A stretch of 64,000 nucleotides of DNA. It comes from Rhodobacter huangdaonensis (GTDB lineage Bacteria; Pseudomonadota; Alphaproteobacteria; Rhodobacterales; Rhodobacteraceae). Each line of letters opens with the position of its first letter. Positions within the stretch are counted from its first letter, which is position 1. A model generated the notes under the pieces. That model did not search any database. It was given only the letters and a program-made list of their open reading frames with translations, and had not been told where the DNA came from. Shown here one piece after another: positions 34,955 to 45,831 of this stretch. A program made the translations under genes and the position numbers. Location: NCBI RefSeq assembly GCF_004022465.1, contig NZ_SAVA01000008.1, forward strand, positions 1-64,000. The letters run 5' to 3'.

Positions 34955-35542
34955 TCAGGCGCCGACGGCCTTGCGCACCATGTCCCAGTAGATCGTCCCG
35001 ACGGTGTCGAGGCTGAGCCGCCCGCCCTCGCGATACCAGGTGTTCACCCCGGTCAGCATGGCGATGATCGCGAGCGTTGCAAGCTTGGTGTCGGGCAGTG
35101 CAAAGACCCCCGCCGCGCGGCCGGCGATCAGGATCTTTTCCAGTTCGGTCTCGTAGGCGCGGCGCAGCCCCTCGATCACCGCGAAGTTTTCGGGGCCGAG
35201 GTTGCGCAGCTCCATGTAGCTCAGGAACACCGCCTCGGCCCGGGTCAGGTTGAAGCGGATGTGAAAGCGCACGAAGGTTTCCAGCGCGGCAAGCGGCTCG
35301 GCCGTCGGCGCGACCTCGGCCCAGGCGGAAAGCAGCTCTTCCATGTGGCTTTTCAACAGATCGAAAAGCAGCGCCTCCTTGTCGGGGGTATAGAGGTAGA
35401 GCGCCCCCGCCTGCACGCCCACGGCCGCCGCGATCTGCCGCATCGAGACCGCGGCAAAGCCGTGGCGCGCGAACAGGCGCTGCGCCTCGGCGCGGATGCG
35501 CGGGCCGGTGATCTCGGAATGGGAGCCTGTCTTGCGTGCCAT
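34955..35542 (-). CDS. TetR-family transcriptional regulator
   Basis: 195 residues from the ATG at 35542 (MARKTGSHSE); a GTG two codons upstream is an alternative. The helix-turn-helix is in FAAVSMRQIAAAVGVQAGAL with YLYTPDKEALLFDLL; the C-terminal ligand domain (GVNTWYREGGRLS) resembles regulators of fatty-acid or acyl-CoA genes. A perfect 7-2-7 palindrome sits 14 bases upstream of the start, so it should repress itself and perhaps the divergent small lipoprotein gene. The ligand is unknown. Confidence 0.88.
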   Translation of the reverse strand: MARKTGSHSEITGPRIRAEAQRLFARHGFAAVSMRQIAAAVGVQAGALYLYTPDKEALLFDLLKSHMEELLSAWAEVAPTAEPLAALETFVRFHIRFNLTRAEAVFLSYMELRNLGPENFAVIEGLRRAYETELEKILIAGRAAGVFALPDTKLATLAIIAMLTGVNTWYREGGRLSLDTVGTIYWDMVRKAVGA

Positions 35543-35555
35543 CGGCACAGGTTAT

Positions 35556-35571
35556 CTGAACATTTGTTCAG
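35556..35571. promoter_or_regulatory. Palindromic operator ahead of the TetR gene
   Basis: CTGAACA-TT-TGTTCAG, a perfect inverted repeat, lies between the TetR gene and the divergent lipoprotein gene. Position and symmetry are those of an autoregulatory TetR site. Confidence 0.7.
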
Positions 35572-35659
35572 TATCAAACCCCGGCTGTTGCGGGCGGCGC
35601 GGCGGCTCTGGTCAGCGCCGGCGGGCGGGCTTATGGTCGGGCCGTTGACAGGAGCCGCC

Positions 35660-35857
35660 ATGACCCGCCTTGCCCTTGCCCTCGGTCTTCTTGCGCTTGC
35701 CGGTTGCGGTGCGCCCGGTGCGGACTATCCCGCGCTGGTGCCGATGGAGACGCTGCTCTCCGACGCGCCGCTGACGCCCGACCCGGCGCCGGCGCTCGAG
35801 GCGCGGGCGGATGCGTTGCGCGCGCGTGCCGCGGCGATCCGCGCCGAGCAACCCTGA
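35660..35857 (+). CDS. Small lipoprotein of unknown function
   Basis: 65 residues. The signal peptide ends in LALAGCG, a clear lipobox with lipidated Cys16. The mature part is Ala/Pro-rich (about 50 residues) with the pattern ALEARADALRARAAAIRAEQ, a short amphipathic helix. The start has a GGAG site. It lies between a divergent TetR gene and hom; no known family was recognised. Confidence 0.75.
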   Translation: MTRLALALGLLALAGCGAPGADYPALVPMETLLSDAPLTPDPAPALEARADALRARAAAIRAEQP

Positions 35858-35933
35858 GCCGGCTTCGACGCGTTGCAAGGTTGCGCCCGACAGGCTAACA
35901 GGGCTCAAGACCAATCCAGCGCAAGAGGTTCCC

Positions 35934-37232
35934 ATGTCCGCCCCCGACGTTTCCCCGCTCCGCCTCGGCATCGCCGGGCTCGGCACCGTCGGCATCGGTG
36001 TGGTCAAGATCGTGCAGCGCCATGCCGATCTGCTGTCCGTGCGCTCGGGCCGGCCGGTGGTGATCACTGCCGTCTCGGCGCGCGACCGCACCAAGAACCG
36101 CGATGCGGATCTGTCGGGCTATGCCTGGGAAAGCGACCCGGTGGCGCTGGCGCAGCGCGACGATATCGACGTCTTCGTCGAGCTGATGGGCGGGCACGAG
36201 GGCGCGGCGAAGGATGCGATGGAAGCGGCGCTGAACTCCGGCAAGGATGTGGTGACGGCGAACAAGGCGCTGCTCGCTCATCACGGTCAGCAGCTTGCCG
36301 AGAGTGCCGAGGCGCTTGGCCGGGTGATCCGTTTCGAGGCGGCGGTGGCGGGTGGCATCCCGGTCATCAAGGCGCTGACCGAGGGGCTTTCCGGCAATGC
36401 GATCCGCCGCGTGATGGGGGTGATGAACGGCACCTGCAACTACATCCTGACCCGGATGGAAAGCGCGGGCCTGCCCTACGAGACGGTGTTCGAGGAGGCG
36501 CGCGCGCTTGGCTATCTCGAGGCCGATCCGACCCTCGACGTTGGTGGCATCGACGCGGGCCACAAGCTGGCGATCCTCGCCGCCATCGCCTTCGGCACCA
36601 AGGTCAGCTTCGACGCGGTGCAGCTCGAGGGCATCGGCAAGATCTCGATCGACGACATCCGCCGGGCCGACGACATGGGCTACAAGATCAAGCTGCTCGG
36701 CGTGGCGCAGATCACCGGGCGCGGGCTCGAGCAGCGGATGATGCCCTGCCTCGTGCCCTCGTCCTCGCCCTTCGGCCAGCTGCAGGGCGGCACCAACATG
36801 GTGCTGCTCGAGGGCGATTCGGTCGGCCAGATCGTGCTGCGCGGTGCCGGTGCGGGCGAGGGGCCGACCGCCTCGGCGGTGATGGGCGATGTGGTCGACC
36901 TTGCGCGCGGGCTGCGGATGCCGACCTTCGGCCAGCCTGCGGCGACGCTCGCAGACCCGGTGCCGGCGGTGGCCTCGGCGCCGGCCGCCTACTATCTGCG
37001 GCTCGAGCTGATGGACAAGCCCGGTGCGCTGGCCAAGGTGGCGATGGTGCTGGGCGAGGCCGGGATCTCGATCTCGCGGATGCGCCAGTACGGCCATGCC
37101 GATACCACGGCGCCGGTGCTGATCGTCACCCACAAGACCACGCGCGACGCGATCGACCGCGCCATCGGCGGCTTCCCGGCGACCGGCGTCGTCGCGGGCG
37201 ACGCGGTGGCGATGCGGATCGAAGAGGTCTGA
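35934..37232 (+). CDS. hom: Homoserine dehydrogenase
   Basis: 432 residues from the ATG at 35934 (AAGAGG site). It reduces aspartate semialdehyde to homoserine on the way to threonine, methionine and isoleucine. The NAD(P)-binding motif is GIAGLGTVGIGVV; VVTANKALLAHHG and VMNGTCNYILTRME are diagnostic; the catalytic region is GYLEADPTLDVGGIDAGHK. A C-terminal ACT domain (about 350-432, ALAKVAMVLGEAGISISRMR) should bind threonine for feedback control. Confidence 0.96.
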   Translation: MSAPDVSPLRLGIAGLGTVGIGVVKIVQRHADLLSVRSGRPVVITAVSARDRTKNRDADLSGYAWESDPVALAQRDDIDVFVELMGGHEGAAKDAMEAALNSGKDVVTANKALLAHHGQQLAESAEALGRVIRFEAAVAGGIPVIKALTEGLSGNAIRRVMGVMNGTCNYILTRMESAGLPYETVFEEARALGYLEADPTLDVGGIDAGHKLAILAAIAFGTKVSFDAVQLEGIGKISIDDIRRADDMGYKIKLLGVAQITGRGLEQRMMPCLVPSSSPFGQLQGGTNMVLLEGDSVGQIVLRGAGAGEGPTASAVMGDVVDLARGLRMPTFGQPAATLADPVPAVASAPAAYYLRLELMDKPGALAKVAMVLGEAGISISRMRQYGHADTTAPVLIVTHKTTRDAIDRAIGGFPATGVVAGDAVAMRIEEV

Positions 37233-37363
37233 GCGCGGCCGCGGCTGGGCAGGGGGCGGCGCGGTGCCGCCCAGGTGCCGGCCGTTAGCGTTCTCAGGGT
37301 TGTCAGCCTCGTGCGCCCGGGCTTAGCTGTTGCTGGCCCTTCGCGTTCGAGACAGGACAGACC

Positions 37364-38329
37364 ATGACCCCCCTCATCGATTTCAACGACCGCATGCTTT
37401 CGCTGGGCCTTGCCCGTGTCTCCGAGGCGGCGGCGCATGCCTCGGCCCGGCTGATCGGCCGCGGGGACGAGAAGGCCGCCGATCAGGCCGCGGTGAATGC
37501 CATGCGCGAGCAGCTCAACAGCCTCGACATCCGGGGCGTCGTGGTGATCGGCGAGGGCGAGCGCGACGAGGCGCCGATGCTCTATATCGGCGAGAAAGTG
37601 GGCTCCGGCACCGGCCCGGCGGTCGATATCGCGCTTGACCCGCTCGAAGGCACCACGCTCACCGCGAAGGACATGCCGAACGCGCTGACCGTCGTGGCGA
37701 TGGCACCGCGCGGCACGCTCTTGCATGCCCCCGACGTCTATATGGAGAAGCTGGCGATCGGCCCGGGCTATCCGACCGACATCGTCTCGCTCGAGATGAC
37801 GCCGACCGAGCGGGTGCTGGCGCTGGCCAAGGCACAGGGCAGGCGGCCCGAGGACATCACCTGTTGCATCCTCGAACGCGACCGCCACGTCGAACTGATC
37901 CGCGAAGTGCGCGAGACCGGCGCCGCGATCCGTCTGATCACCGACGGGGACGTTGCCGGGGTGATCCATTGCGCCGAGCCCGATTCCACCGGCATCGACA
38001 TCTACATGGGCTCGGGCGGCGCGCCGGAAGGCGTGCTGGCGGCCTCGGCGCTGAAATGCATGGGCGGGCAGATGTGGGGCAAACTCCTGTTCCGCAACGA
38101 TGACGAGCGCGGCCGCGCGGCCAAGGCCGGGATCACCGATCTCGACAAGATCTACACCCGCGACGAGCTGGTGAAGTCGGACGTGATCTTTGCCGCGACC
38201 GGCGTCACCAATGGCTCGATCGTGCGCGGCGTGAAACGCGAACCGACCTACATCGAGACCGAGACGATCCTGATGCGCTCGAAGACCGGCTCGGTGCGGC
38301 GCATGATCTATCGCAACCCGGTTCGCTGA
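37364..38329 (+). CDS. glpX: Class II fructose-1,6-bisphosphatase
   Basis: 321 residues. It removes the 1-phosphate of fructose-1,6-bisphosphate in gluconeogenesis and, in phototrophic relatives, may also serve sedoheptulose bisphosphate in the Calvin cycle. Metal and substrate motifs are VVIGEGERDEAPMLYIGE, DIALDPLEGTTLTA and MGSGGAPEGVLAASALKCMG. The 131 bases from hom to glpX are GC-rich; no promoter was identified there. Confidence 0.95.
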   Translation: MTPLIDFNDRMLSLGLARVSEAAAHASARLIGRGDEKAADQAAVNAMREQLNSLDIRGVVVIGEGERDEAPMLYIGEKVGSGTGPAVDIALDPLEGTTLTAKDMPNALTVVAMAPRGTLLHAPDVYMEKLAIGPGYPTDIVSLEMTPTERVLALAKAQGRRPEDITCCILERDRHVELIREVRETGAAIRLITDGDVAGVIHCAEPDSTGIDIYMGSGGAPEGVLAASALKCMGGQMWGKLLFRNDDERGRAAKAGITDLDKIYTRDELVKSDVIFAATGVTNGSIVRGVKREPTYIETETILMRSKTGSVRRMIYRNPVR

Positions 38330-38357
38330 GCGCGCCCTGCGCCCTGCCAAAGACGCG

Positions 38358-38386
38358 AAACGCCGGGTCCGCGGGGCCGGCGTTTT
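38358..38386. terminator. Two-way terminator between glpX and the Tad-like genes
   Basis: AAACGCCGG (38358-38366) pairs with CCGGCGTTT (38377-38385), followed by a further T. Both strands have T-rich exits, suitable for the two converging operons. Confidence 0.7.
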
Positions 38387-38396
38387 GCGTGCAGGG

Positions 38397-39053
38397 TCAG
38401 TTGTTGTCGGACCATTTCGTGCGCGGCCCGCGCGGACGGGTGACGACGAACTCGCTGAAGCGCAGCCGCGCGTTCAGCCCGATCGTGGTGGAGTTCCGCC
38501 CGTCGAGGGTCAGGCCCTTTTCGCCGATGTCGAAGATCGGCCAGTACAGATACGAGGCCTCGACGATCGCCGCGGAATCCCCCGCCGCCATCATCGGGAT
38601 CGCCCCGGCCATGGCGTCGAGCATCGACTGGGTATAGGCCTCGTGGCCGCCGGTGGCATGGGAGGCGGGCGAGCTGGGCGTGCTGTCCGACGCACGCAGC
38701 TTGACCCGCTTGCTGGTGCCGTCGCAAACGCGCGTGTCCGTTTCGGTCGCCTCGCAGGAGATCAGCGTGACCCGGATCCAGCTTTGCCCGTCGCCGCTCG
38801 AACGGGTGGCGGCATCGAAGATCTTCTTGACCCCGTCGACATAGGCCGGCCCGATCGGGTCGCGCACGCGCGAGATCAGGTCGGCCACGGTATAGGTGGT
38901 GCGGGACACCACGGCGCGCATGCGGAAGGCGTCGTAGAACTGATAGGCGACCATGAACCAGCCGAGCAGCAGCACGGCGCCGAACAGCCCCTCGATCGCC
39001 ACCGAGCCGCGGTTTTGCCTGAGGAAACGGTGCAGGAAACGCAGCGGCATCAT
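38397..39053 (-). CDS. TadE-like surface/pilus protein
   Basis: 218 residues from the ATG at 39053, which shares one base with the stop of the gene before it. The N-terminal part reads RQNRGSVAIEGLFGAVLLLG, a short basic leader, Gly/Ser/Val/Ala junction, acidic Glu and a single hydrophobic helix, the layout of TadE-family pseudopilins. Two cysteines lie in LISCEATETDTRVCDG. The rest is predicted outside the membrane. It is the last of three related genes; no other tad genes (ATPase, TadC, secretin) are in the window. Confidence 0.75.
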   Translation of the reverse strand: MMPLRFLHRFLRQNRGSVAIEGLFGAVLLLGWFMVAYQFYDAFRMRAVVSRTTYTVADLISRVRDPIGPAYVDGVKKIFDAATRSSGDGQSWIRVTLISCEATETDTRVCDGTSKRVKLRASDSTPSSPASHATGGHEAYTQSMLDAMAGAIPMMAAGDSAAIVEASYLYWPIFDIGEKGLTLDGRNSTTIGLNARLRFSEFVVTRPRGPRTKWSDNN

Positions 39054-39601
39054 CAATTCCTCGGCTCGTTGACATAGGCGGTCATCGCGACAAGGGCGAA
39101 ACGGCCGCTTGCGTCCTTCACCAGCGCGGCGCCAAGCGGGTCCATATCGGACATCGCCTTCAGCTTCAGACAGGCGCGCACCACCATCAGCTGGTTCGAG
39201 GCGCCGTAATCGAGTGTCGGGTTCAGCTCCGTGGTGCTGCTCGAGTCGGTGCACATGGTGCCGTTGGTGTTGGAGAGCTGCCAAGTCGTGGTGTCGACCG
39301 GGAAGATCTCGACCGCGAGGTTCTCGGTGCAGTCGGGCACATAGCGGATGGCCGCGCAGATCTTCTGCTTCAGCTGGTCATGTGTCAGGTTGACCAGGTT
39401 GCCAAGCCGCAGCTCGCGGGTTGCCACGTCGACGGCGCGTTCGAGCAGGATCTGGCGCAGGTTCGTCACCATCATCTCGACCCCGGCCAGCATGATCATG
39501 AAGAACAGCGGCAGCCAGAAGAGCGTCGGGATGGTGACGGCGCCGTCCTCGTGCCGAAGCCGGTGCATCAGGTGGGGTCCGGGGCGGTGGGTCCTGCGCA
39601 T
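39053..39601 (-). CDS. TadE/TadF-like surface/pilus protein
   Basis: 182 residues if the start is 39601; an ATG at 39568 gives 171. The leader is LRHEDGAVTIPTLFWLPLFF with one membrane helix, again TadE/F-like. The extracellular part has four cysteines (KICAAIRYVPDCTEN, GTMCTDSSS and RACLKL) that could form disulfides. Twelve bases separate it from the TadG-like gene upstream, so the three are one transcription unit. Confidence 0.72.
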   Translation of the reverse strand: MRRTHRPGPHLMHRLRHEDGAVTIPTLFWLPLFFMIMLAGVEMMVTNLRQILLERAVDVATRELRLGNLVNLTHDQLKQKICAAIRYVPDCTENLAVEIFPVDTTTWQLSNTNGTMCTDSSSTTELNPTLDYGASNQLMVVRACLKLKAMSDMDPLGAALVKDASGRFALVAMTAYVNEPRN

Positions 39602-39613
39602 CTGTCGCCCCCC

Positions 39614-41335
39614 TCAGTTCGTCAGCCGCAGCGCGTTGATCGCCGAGGCGATCGAGGTGAAGGCGTCGGTCAGATCCTCGGCGTTGACGTCATAGGCATA
39701 GCCCGCCGAGGTCGCGCATTGCGACAGGATCGCCTTGCCTTCGGTCGGGGCGTTCACCGCGACGGTGAAGACATAGATGCCGTGCGTGCGGTCCTTGGCG
39801 ACGTCGCACAGCTTCAGCAGCGCCGTGTCCTTCTGGCTGAATTCCGACTGCACCGCCATGTCGTTGTAGATGCTGGTCTTGTTGGCAGAGCCGTTGGCGG
39901 CCCGCAGCGAATTGTAGAGGAAGGTGTTGATCACATATTGCAGGGTGTAGCCCTTGCTCCACACCGTCTCCCAGCTGATCGGATAGCGGTTCGTGCCGGG
40001 CGAGCTGTACCAAGAGCCGGTCGACAGCTTGTAGTAAGGCTGGCTGCGGCCCGGGACGTAGTAATAGAGGTTGTTCCACCAGGTGCTGTTCGTGCTCGAA
40101 TCCGCAAAGGCCGTGGCGCTGTAGGTCGACACGAAGCCGGAAGCGCCGGTGCGATAGGCGGCCTTGGTCGAATAGGAACGGGTGTTCTGCCCGTCGGTCA
40201 TCAGCACCAGCACCTTCATCGAACTGTTGTTGGTCGTCTGCGTGCCGTCGTTGTAGTCGAAGGGGCGCCCTGCGAGGTCGCTGCTCACGTAGCCTGCGGA
40301 TTTCATCGCATTGAGCGCGTCGCGCGCAGCCGGGTCGAGCAGCGCAAGCCCCCAGCGGGCGCCGACGTCGATCGCGGTGTCGCCGCCCGGGGTGAGGGCG
40401 TTGATCGCGGTGTTGATCGTCGTCTGGTTGTTGGCGAAGGCCAGAACCGCCGCCGCGCTCGCATTCGGGCAGTTCGCGATATTGGTCCGGGTTGCCAGCG
40501 ACCAGTTGCCCTGGCCAAGCGCGGGCTGCCCCCAATAGTCGAAGCTGTCGCCGAACATCGTGCGCTGCAATGCTCGGGTCGACGAAATGGCAAAATCGCC
40601 GTCGGACAGGGTCTCGATGTCGGCACAGGTGTTTTGCGTGTGATCGGTCGAGAGGTTGAACCCGACCGAAGTCCGCGGGCCGAGGGTGACCTGCTGGTTG
40701 TAGGGCACGATCGAGATCGAGAGCCGCCCGGCCGGCGCGCTTGCCGGTTGCACCGTTTTGAACATCTTGTCCACGAAGGCGAGGGCGGCCGGGCGCAGCT
40801 TGTCCATCCGGGTCGGGTAGCGGCCGTCATAGCTGCTGTTCGTCGGGTAATAGATGTTCTCGTTCATCGAGCCCGAGATATCGAGCACCAGCGAGATCTC
40901 GACATTGCCGATCTCTTCCTGCGCGGTGCTGGCGCCGGTCGCCTGCAACGAGTTGATGTTGATGAGCGAGCCGAAGATGGTGTGCATGTTGTCGGTGGCG
41001 GTCACCGTCACCCGGCGCCATTCGCCAAGGCTGCCTTCCTCGACGTGGGGGGTCGCGTCGAGATAGTCGAGCCCGGCCTTCTGCAAGTAATCCTCGACGA
41101 CCAGGGTCGGGTCGAGCTCCTGCGACAGCGAGGCGGCGGCAAGCGCGGCGCGGTCGAGCGTGTTCTGGATCTTCGTGCGGCGTTCCTCCTGGCGCACGAA
41201 GTCGATCGAGATGCCGGTGCAGATCATCATCACCAGAAAGATCTGCAGCGCCAGCGGGATCAGGGCGCCGTCCTCGTCGCGCAGGAAACGGGCAAGCCGA
41301 CGGGCGGTTCTGCTCTTGTGCCGGATACTCACCAT
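39614..41335 (-). CDS. TadG-like protein with von Willebrand factor A domain
   Basis: 573 residues from the ATG at 41335 (GAGAGAG site). The N-terminal TadG-like segment is RFLRDEDGALIPLALQIFLV with one helix and FVRQEERRTKIQNTLDRAAL. A VWA domain starts at about residue 145 with the metal-binding DISGSMNE (D-x-S-x-S) and contains VLVLMTDGQNTRSY. A long Tyr/Ser/Asn-rich insertion (about 400-500) has lower GC than the neighbours. Such proteins are exported with Tad pili and are thought to bind surfaces or help anchor the fibre. Confidence 0.82.
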   Translation of the reverse strand: MVSIRHKSRTARRLARFLRDEDGALIPLALQIFLVMMICTGISIDFVRQEERRTKIQNTLDRAALAAASLSQELDPTLVVEDYLQKAGLDYLDATPHVEEGSLGEWRRVTVTATDNMHTIFGSLININSLQATGASTAQEEIGNVEISLVLDISGSMNENIYYPTNSSYDGRYPTRMDKLRPAALAFVDKMFKTVQPASAPAGRLSISIVPYNQQVTLGPRTSVGFNLSTDHTQNTCADIETLSDGDFAISSTRALQRTMFGDSFDYWGQPALGQGNWSLATRTNIANCPNASAAAVLAFANNQTTINTAINALTPGGDTAIDVGARWGLALLDPAARDALNAMKSAGYVSSDLAGRPFDYNDGTQTTNNSSMKVLVLMTDGQNTRSYSTKAAYRTGASGFVSTYSATAFADSSTNSTWWNNLYYYVPGRSQPYYKLSTGSWYSSPGTNRYPISWETVWSKGYTLQYVINTFLYNSLRAANGSANKTSIYNDMAVQSEFSQKDTALLKLCDVAKDRTHGIYVFTVAVNAPTEGKAILSQCATSAGYAYDVNAEDLTDAFTSIASAINALRLTN

Positions 41336-41668
41336 GCTGCTCTCTCCACGCTTCTCCCGGCGCGGCGGCCGGGGGCGACGACTCTGCTCCGAGGGCAGGG
41401 TATGCGCGCGCTTCGGGGCGGAATTGGGGCGCTCGGCGGGCAAAGCTGCCCGATTGTCCGGAGGCCGCCGGGGAATGCGCCCGATCACGGGAGGCGGTTT
41501 CCGATCTCGCGCCAATCCGCCATGTTTCTTTCGCAGGGCGCCGCCGGGGTGCGGGATTTCTTAACGTTTTCGCGACTGTGCCGGCGCGGGGAGCGCACAC
41601 GGGCCCTTGACCGCGATTCGCGGCGCCGCCCTCTCGACAGCGGCCATGCAGGGGCCATATTAGGGGGC
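41336..41668. other. 333-base divergent region between the Tad-like operon and dnaG
   Basis: It must hold promoters for both directions. A CCCTTGACC element at about 41607 could be a -35 for dnaG, but no good -10 follows. Some inverted repeats are present (CGGGCAAAGCTGCCCG near 41438). No coding sequence is supported. Confidence 0.45.
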
Positions 41669-43654
41669 ATGAGTCTCCCACCCGGTTTCCTCGACGAATT
41701 GCGCAATCGCGTCTCGATCTCGCAGGTGGTCGGGCGCAAGGTCGTGTGGGACATGCGCAAGTCGAACCAGGCGAAGGGCGACTTCTGGGCGCCGTGCCCG
41801 TTCCACCAGGAAAAGAGCGCCTCCTTCCACGTCGACGACCGCAAGGGCTATTACTACTGCTTCGGCTGTCAGGCGAAGGGCGACGCGCTGACCTTCCTGC
41901 GCGAGACCGAGAACGTCAGCTTCATGGAGGCGGTCGAGATCCTTGCGCGCGAGGCGGGGATGCAGATGCCGGCGCGCGACCCGGTCGCGGCGCAGAAGGC
42001 CGACCGGCGCAGCGAGCTTGCGCAGGTGATGGAAGAGGCGGTGAAGCATTACCGACTGCAGCTGTCGATGCAGGGCGGCGCCGCTGCGCGCGACTACCTT
42101 GCCCGACGCCGGCTTGGCGCCGAGGCGCAGGCGCGCTTCGAGATCGGTTTCGCCCCGGATCAGCGTCAGGGCCTGTTCAACGCGCTGAAGGCGAAGGGCA
42201 TCGCCCCCGATCTGATCGTCGAGGCCGGGCTTTGTGCCCGCCCCGAAGACGGCGGCGCGCCCTATGACCGCTTCCGCGGCCGCATCATCTATCCGATCCG
42301 CGACGCGCGCGGGCGGGCGATCAGCCTGGGCGGGCGGGCGATGGACCCGAACGCGCGGGCGAAATACCTGAACGGGCCCGAGACCGTGCTGTTCGACAAG
42401 GGCCGCAATCTCTACAACCACGGCCCCGCGCGCGAGGCCTGCGGCAAGGGCGCGCCGCTCATCGTCTGCGAAGGCTACATGGACGTGATCGCGCTGGTCG
42501 AGGCGGGCTTCGGCGGTGCCGTCGCGCCGCTTGGCACCGCGGTGACCGAGGAGCAGCTGCACCTGATGTGGCGCATCCACGACGAGCCGGTGATCGCGCT
42601 TGATGGCGACACGGCGGGGATGCGCGCGGCGCTGCGGGTGATCGACCTCGCGCTGCCGCTTCTCGAGGCGGGCAAGGCGCTGCGCTTTGCGATGCTGCCG
42701 GGCGGGCAGGACCCCGACGAGCTGATCCAGGCGGGCGGGCGCGCGGCGATGGAGCAGGTGATTGCAGGGGCACGGCCGATGGTCGACCTGCTCTGGGCGC
42801 GCGAGATCGAGGGCAAGGTCTTCGACAGCCCCGAGCGCCGCGCCGCCCTTGACAAGAGCCTGCGCGCCGCCATCCGCCGCATCCAGGACCCCTCGATCCG
42901 CGCCCATTACGGCGATGAAATCAAGCGGTTGCGCGAGGACCTCTTCGGCATGAACCGGCCCCGCGCGATGCGCGAGAGCGGCGGCGGCGGCGGGCGCGAG
43001 GCGCCGCGCGAGGGCGGTGCCTGGCGGCCACGCGGGACCGGCTTCGGCCGGCCTGCCGCCCCGGCGCTGCCGCTGCCCGCGACCCGCTCGACGCTGCTTG
43101 CCGCCGCCCCCGACGAGCGCGTGACCGAGGCGCTGCGCGAGACGATGATCCTTGCCATTCTCGTCGCGCATCCGGTGCTGGTGGCCGAGTTCGAGGCCCG
43201 GCTCGACCGGATCCTCTTTGTCGATCCGGCGCATGAGCGGCTGCGCGGGCTGATCCTTGCCCATTGCGCCGAGCCGCCCGAGGCGATCGCCGCGGCGCTT
43301 GGGCGTGCGGGAGATGACCTTGAAAAGCTGCTCGCCCAGCCCCATGTGCGCACCGCCCCCCCGGTCCTGCGCCGCGATGACACCGACTTCGCGCGCATGT
43401 GCCTTGCCGAGGAGCTGGCCAAGCTGCAGGCGGCGCGTGCCGTGCGCAGCGAGACCGAGGAGGCGATGGAAGAACTGGCCGGTCTGGCCGACGAGGGGCT
43501 CACCTGGCGAATCACCCAGGCGACCCAGGCGTTGCATCAGGCCGGCAAATCGAGACTGGAGGACACCAGTGATCTGGGCGAGGACCGTGAAGCGATGTCT
43601 GCCTTTTTGCAGTCTCTTCTGGAAAAACATGGCGGGGGAAGCGGCAGTCTCTGA
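41669..43654 (+). CDS. dnaG: DNA primase
   Basis: 661 residues from the ATG at 41669. It makes RNA primers at the replication fork. The N-terminal zinc ribbon is CPFHQ...CFGC (about 40-64, with KSASFHVDDRKGYYYCFGC). The catalytic TOPRIM core has VCEGYMDVIAL and IALDGDTAGMRAALRV. An arginine- and glycine-rich linker (ESGGGGGREAPREGG) leads to the helicase-binding C-terminal domain. dnaG-rpoD adjacency is the common macromolecular-synthesis arrangement; here rpsU is missing from its usual place upstream. Confidence 0.96.
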   Translation: MSLPPGFLDELRNRVSISQVVGRKVVWDMRKSNQAKGDFWAPCPFHQEKSASFHVDDRKGYYYCFGCQAKGDALTFLRETENVSFMEAVEILAREAGMQMPARDPVAAQKADRRSELAQVMEEAVKHYRLQLSMQGGAAARDYLARRRLGAEAQARFEIGFAPDQRQGLFNALKAKGIAPDLIVEAGLCARPEDGGAPYDRFRGRIIYPIRDARGRAISLGGRAMDPNARAKYLNGPETVLFDKGRNLYNHGPAREACGKGAPLIVCEGYMDVIALVEAGFGGAVAPLGTAVTEEQLHLMWRIHDEPVIALDGDTAGMRAALRVIDLALPLLEAGKALRFAMLPGGQDPDELIQAGGRAAMEQVIAGARPMVDLLWAREIEGKVFDSPERRAALDKSLRAAIRRIQDPSIRAHYGDEIKRLREDLFGMNRPRAMRESGGGGGREAPREGGAWRPRGTGFGRPAAPALPLPATRSTLLAAAPDERVTEALRETMILAILVAHPVLVAEFEARLDRILFVDPAHERLRGLILAHCAEPPEAIAAALGRAGDDLEKLLAQPHVRTAPPVLRRDDTDFARMCLAEELAKLQAARAVRSETEEAMEELAGLADEGLTWRITQATQALHQAGKSRLEDTSDLGEDREAMSAFLQSLLEKHGGGSGSL

Positions 43655-43667
43655 GACGCTGCGCAAA

Positions 43668-43684
43668 AGGGCCGATTCGGCCCT
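43668..43684 (+). terminator. Hairpin between dnaG and rpoD
   Basis: AGGGCC (43668-43673) pairs with GGCCCT (43679-43684). Without a T run it is a weak terminator or an RNA-processing site. The following leader repeats the word GATTCGA three times (43675-43730). Confidence 0.45.
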
Positions 43685-43789
43685 GTGATTCGACCCCGTG
43701 ATTCGATAAGACAGATCAACCGATTCGATCCCGTCGCGCCCCGGTCCACCGGCGTGACGACGCCCGAGAAAGCCCGAGCAGGAGCGCAC

Positions 43790-45799
<2,010 letters not shown>

Positions 45800-45806
45800 T
45801 GAAAGG

Positions 45807-45828
45807 CGCCCCCGCAAGGGGGCGTTTT
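45807..45828 (+). terminator. rpoD terminator
   Basis: CGCCCCC and GGGGGCG form a seven-base stem closed by a GCAA tetraloop and followed by TTTT. It lies 7 bases past the rpoD stop and argues that the next gene starts after it. Confidence 0.85.
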
Positions 45829-45831
45829 GCC

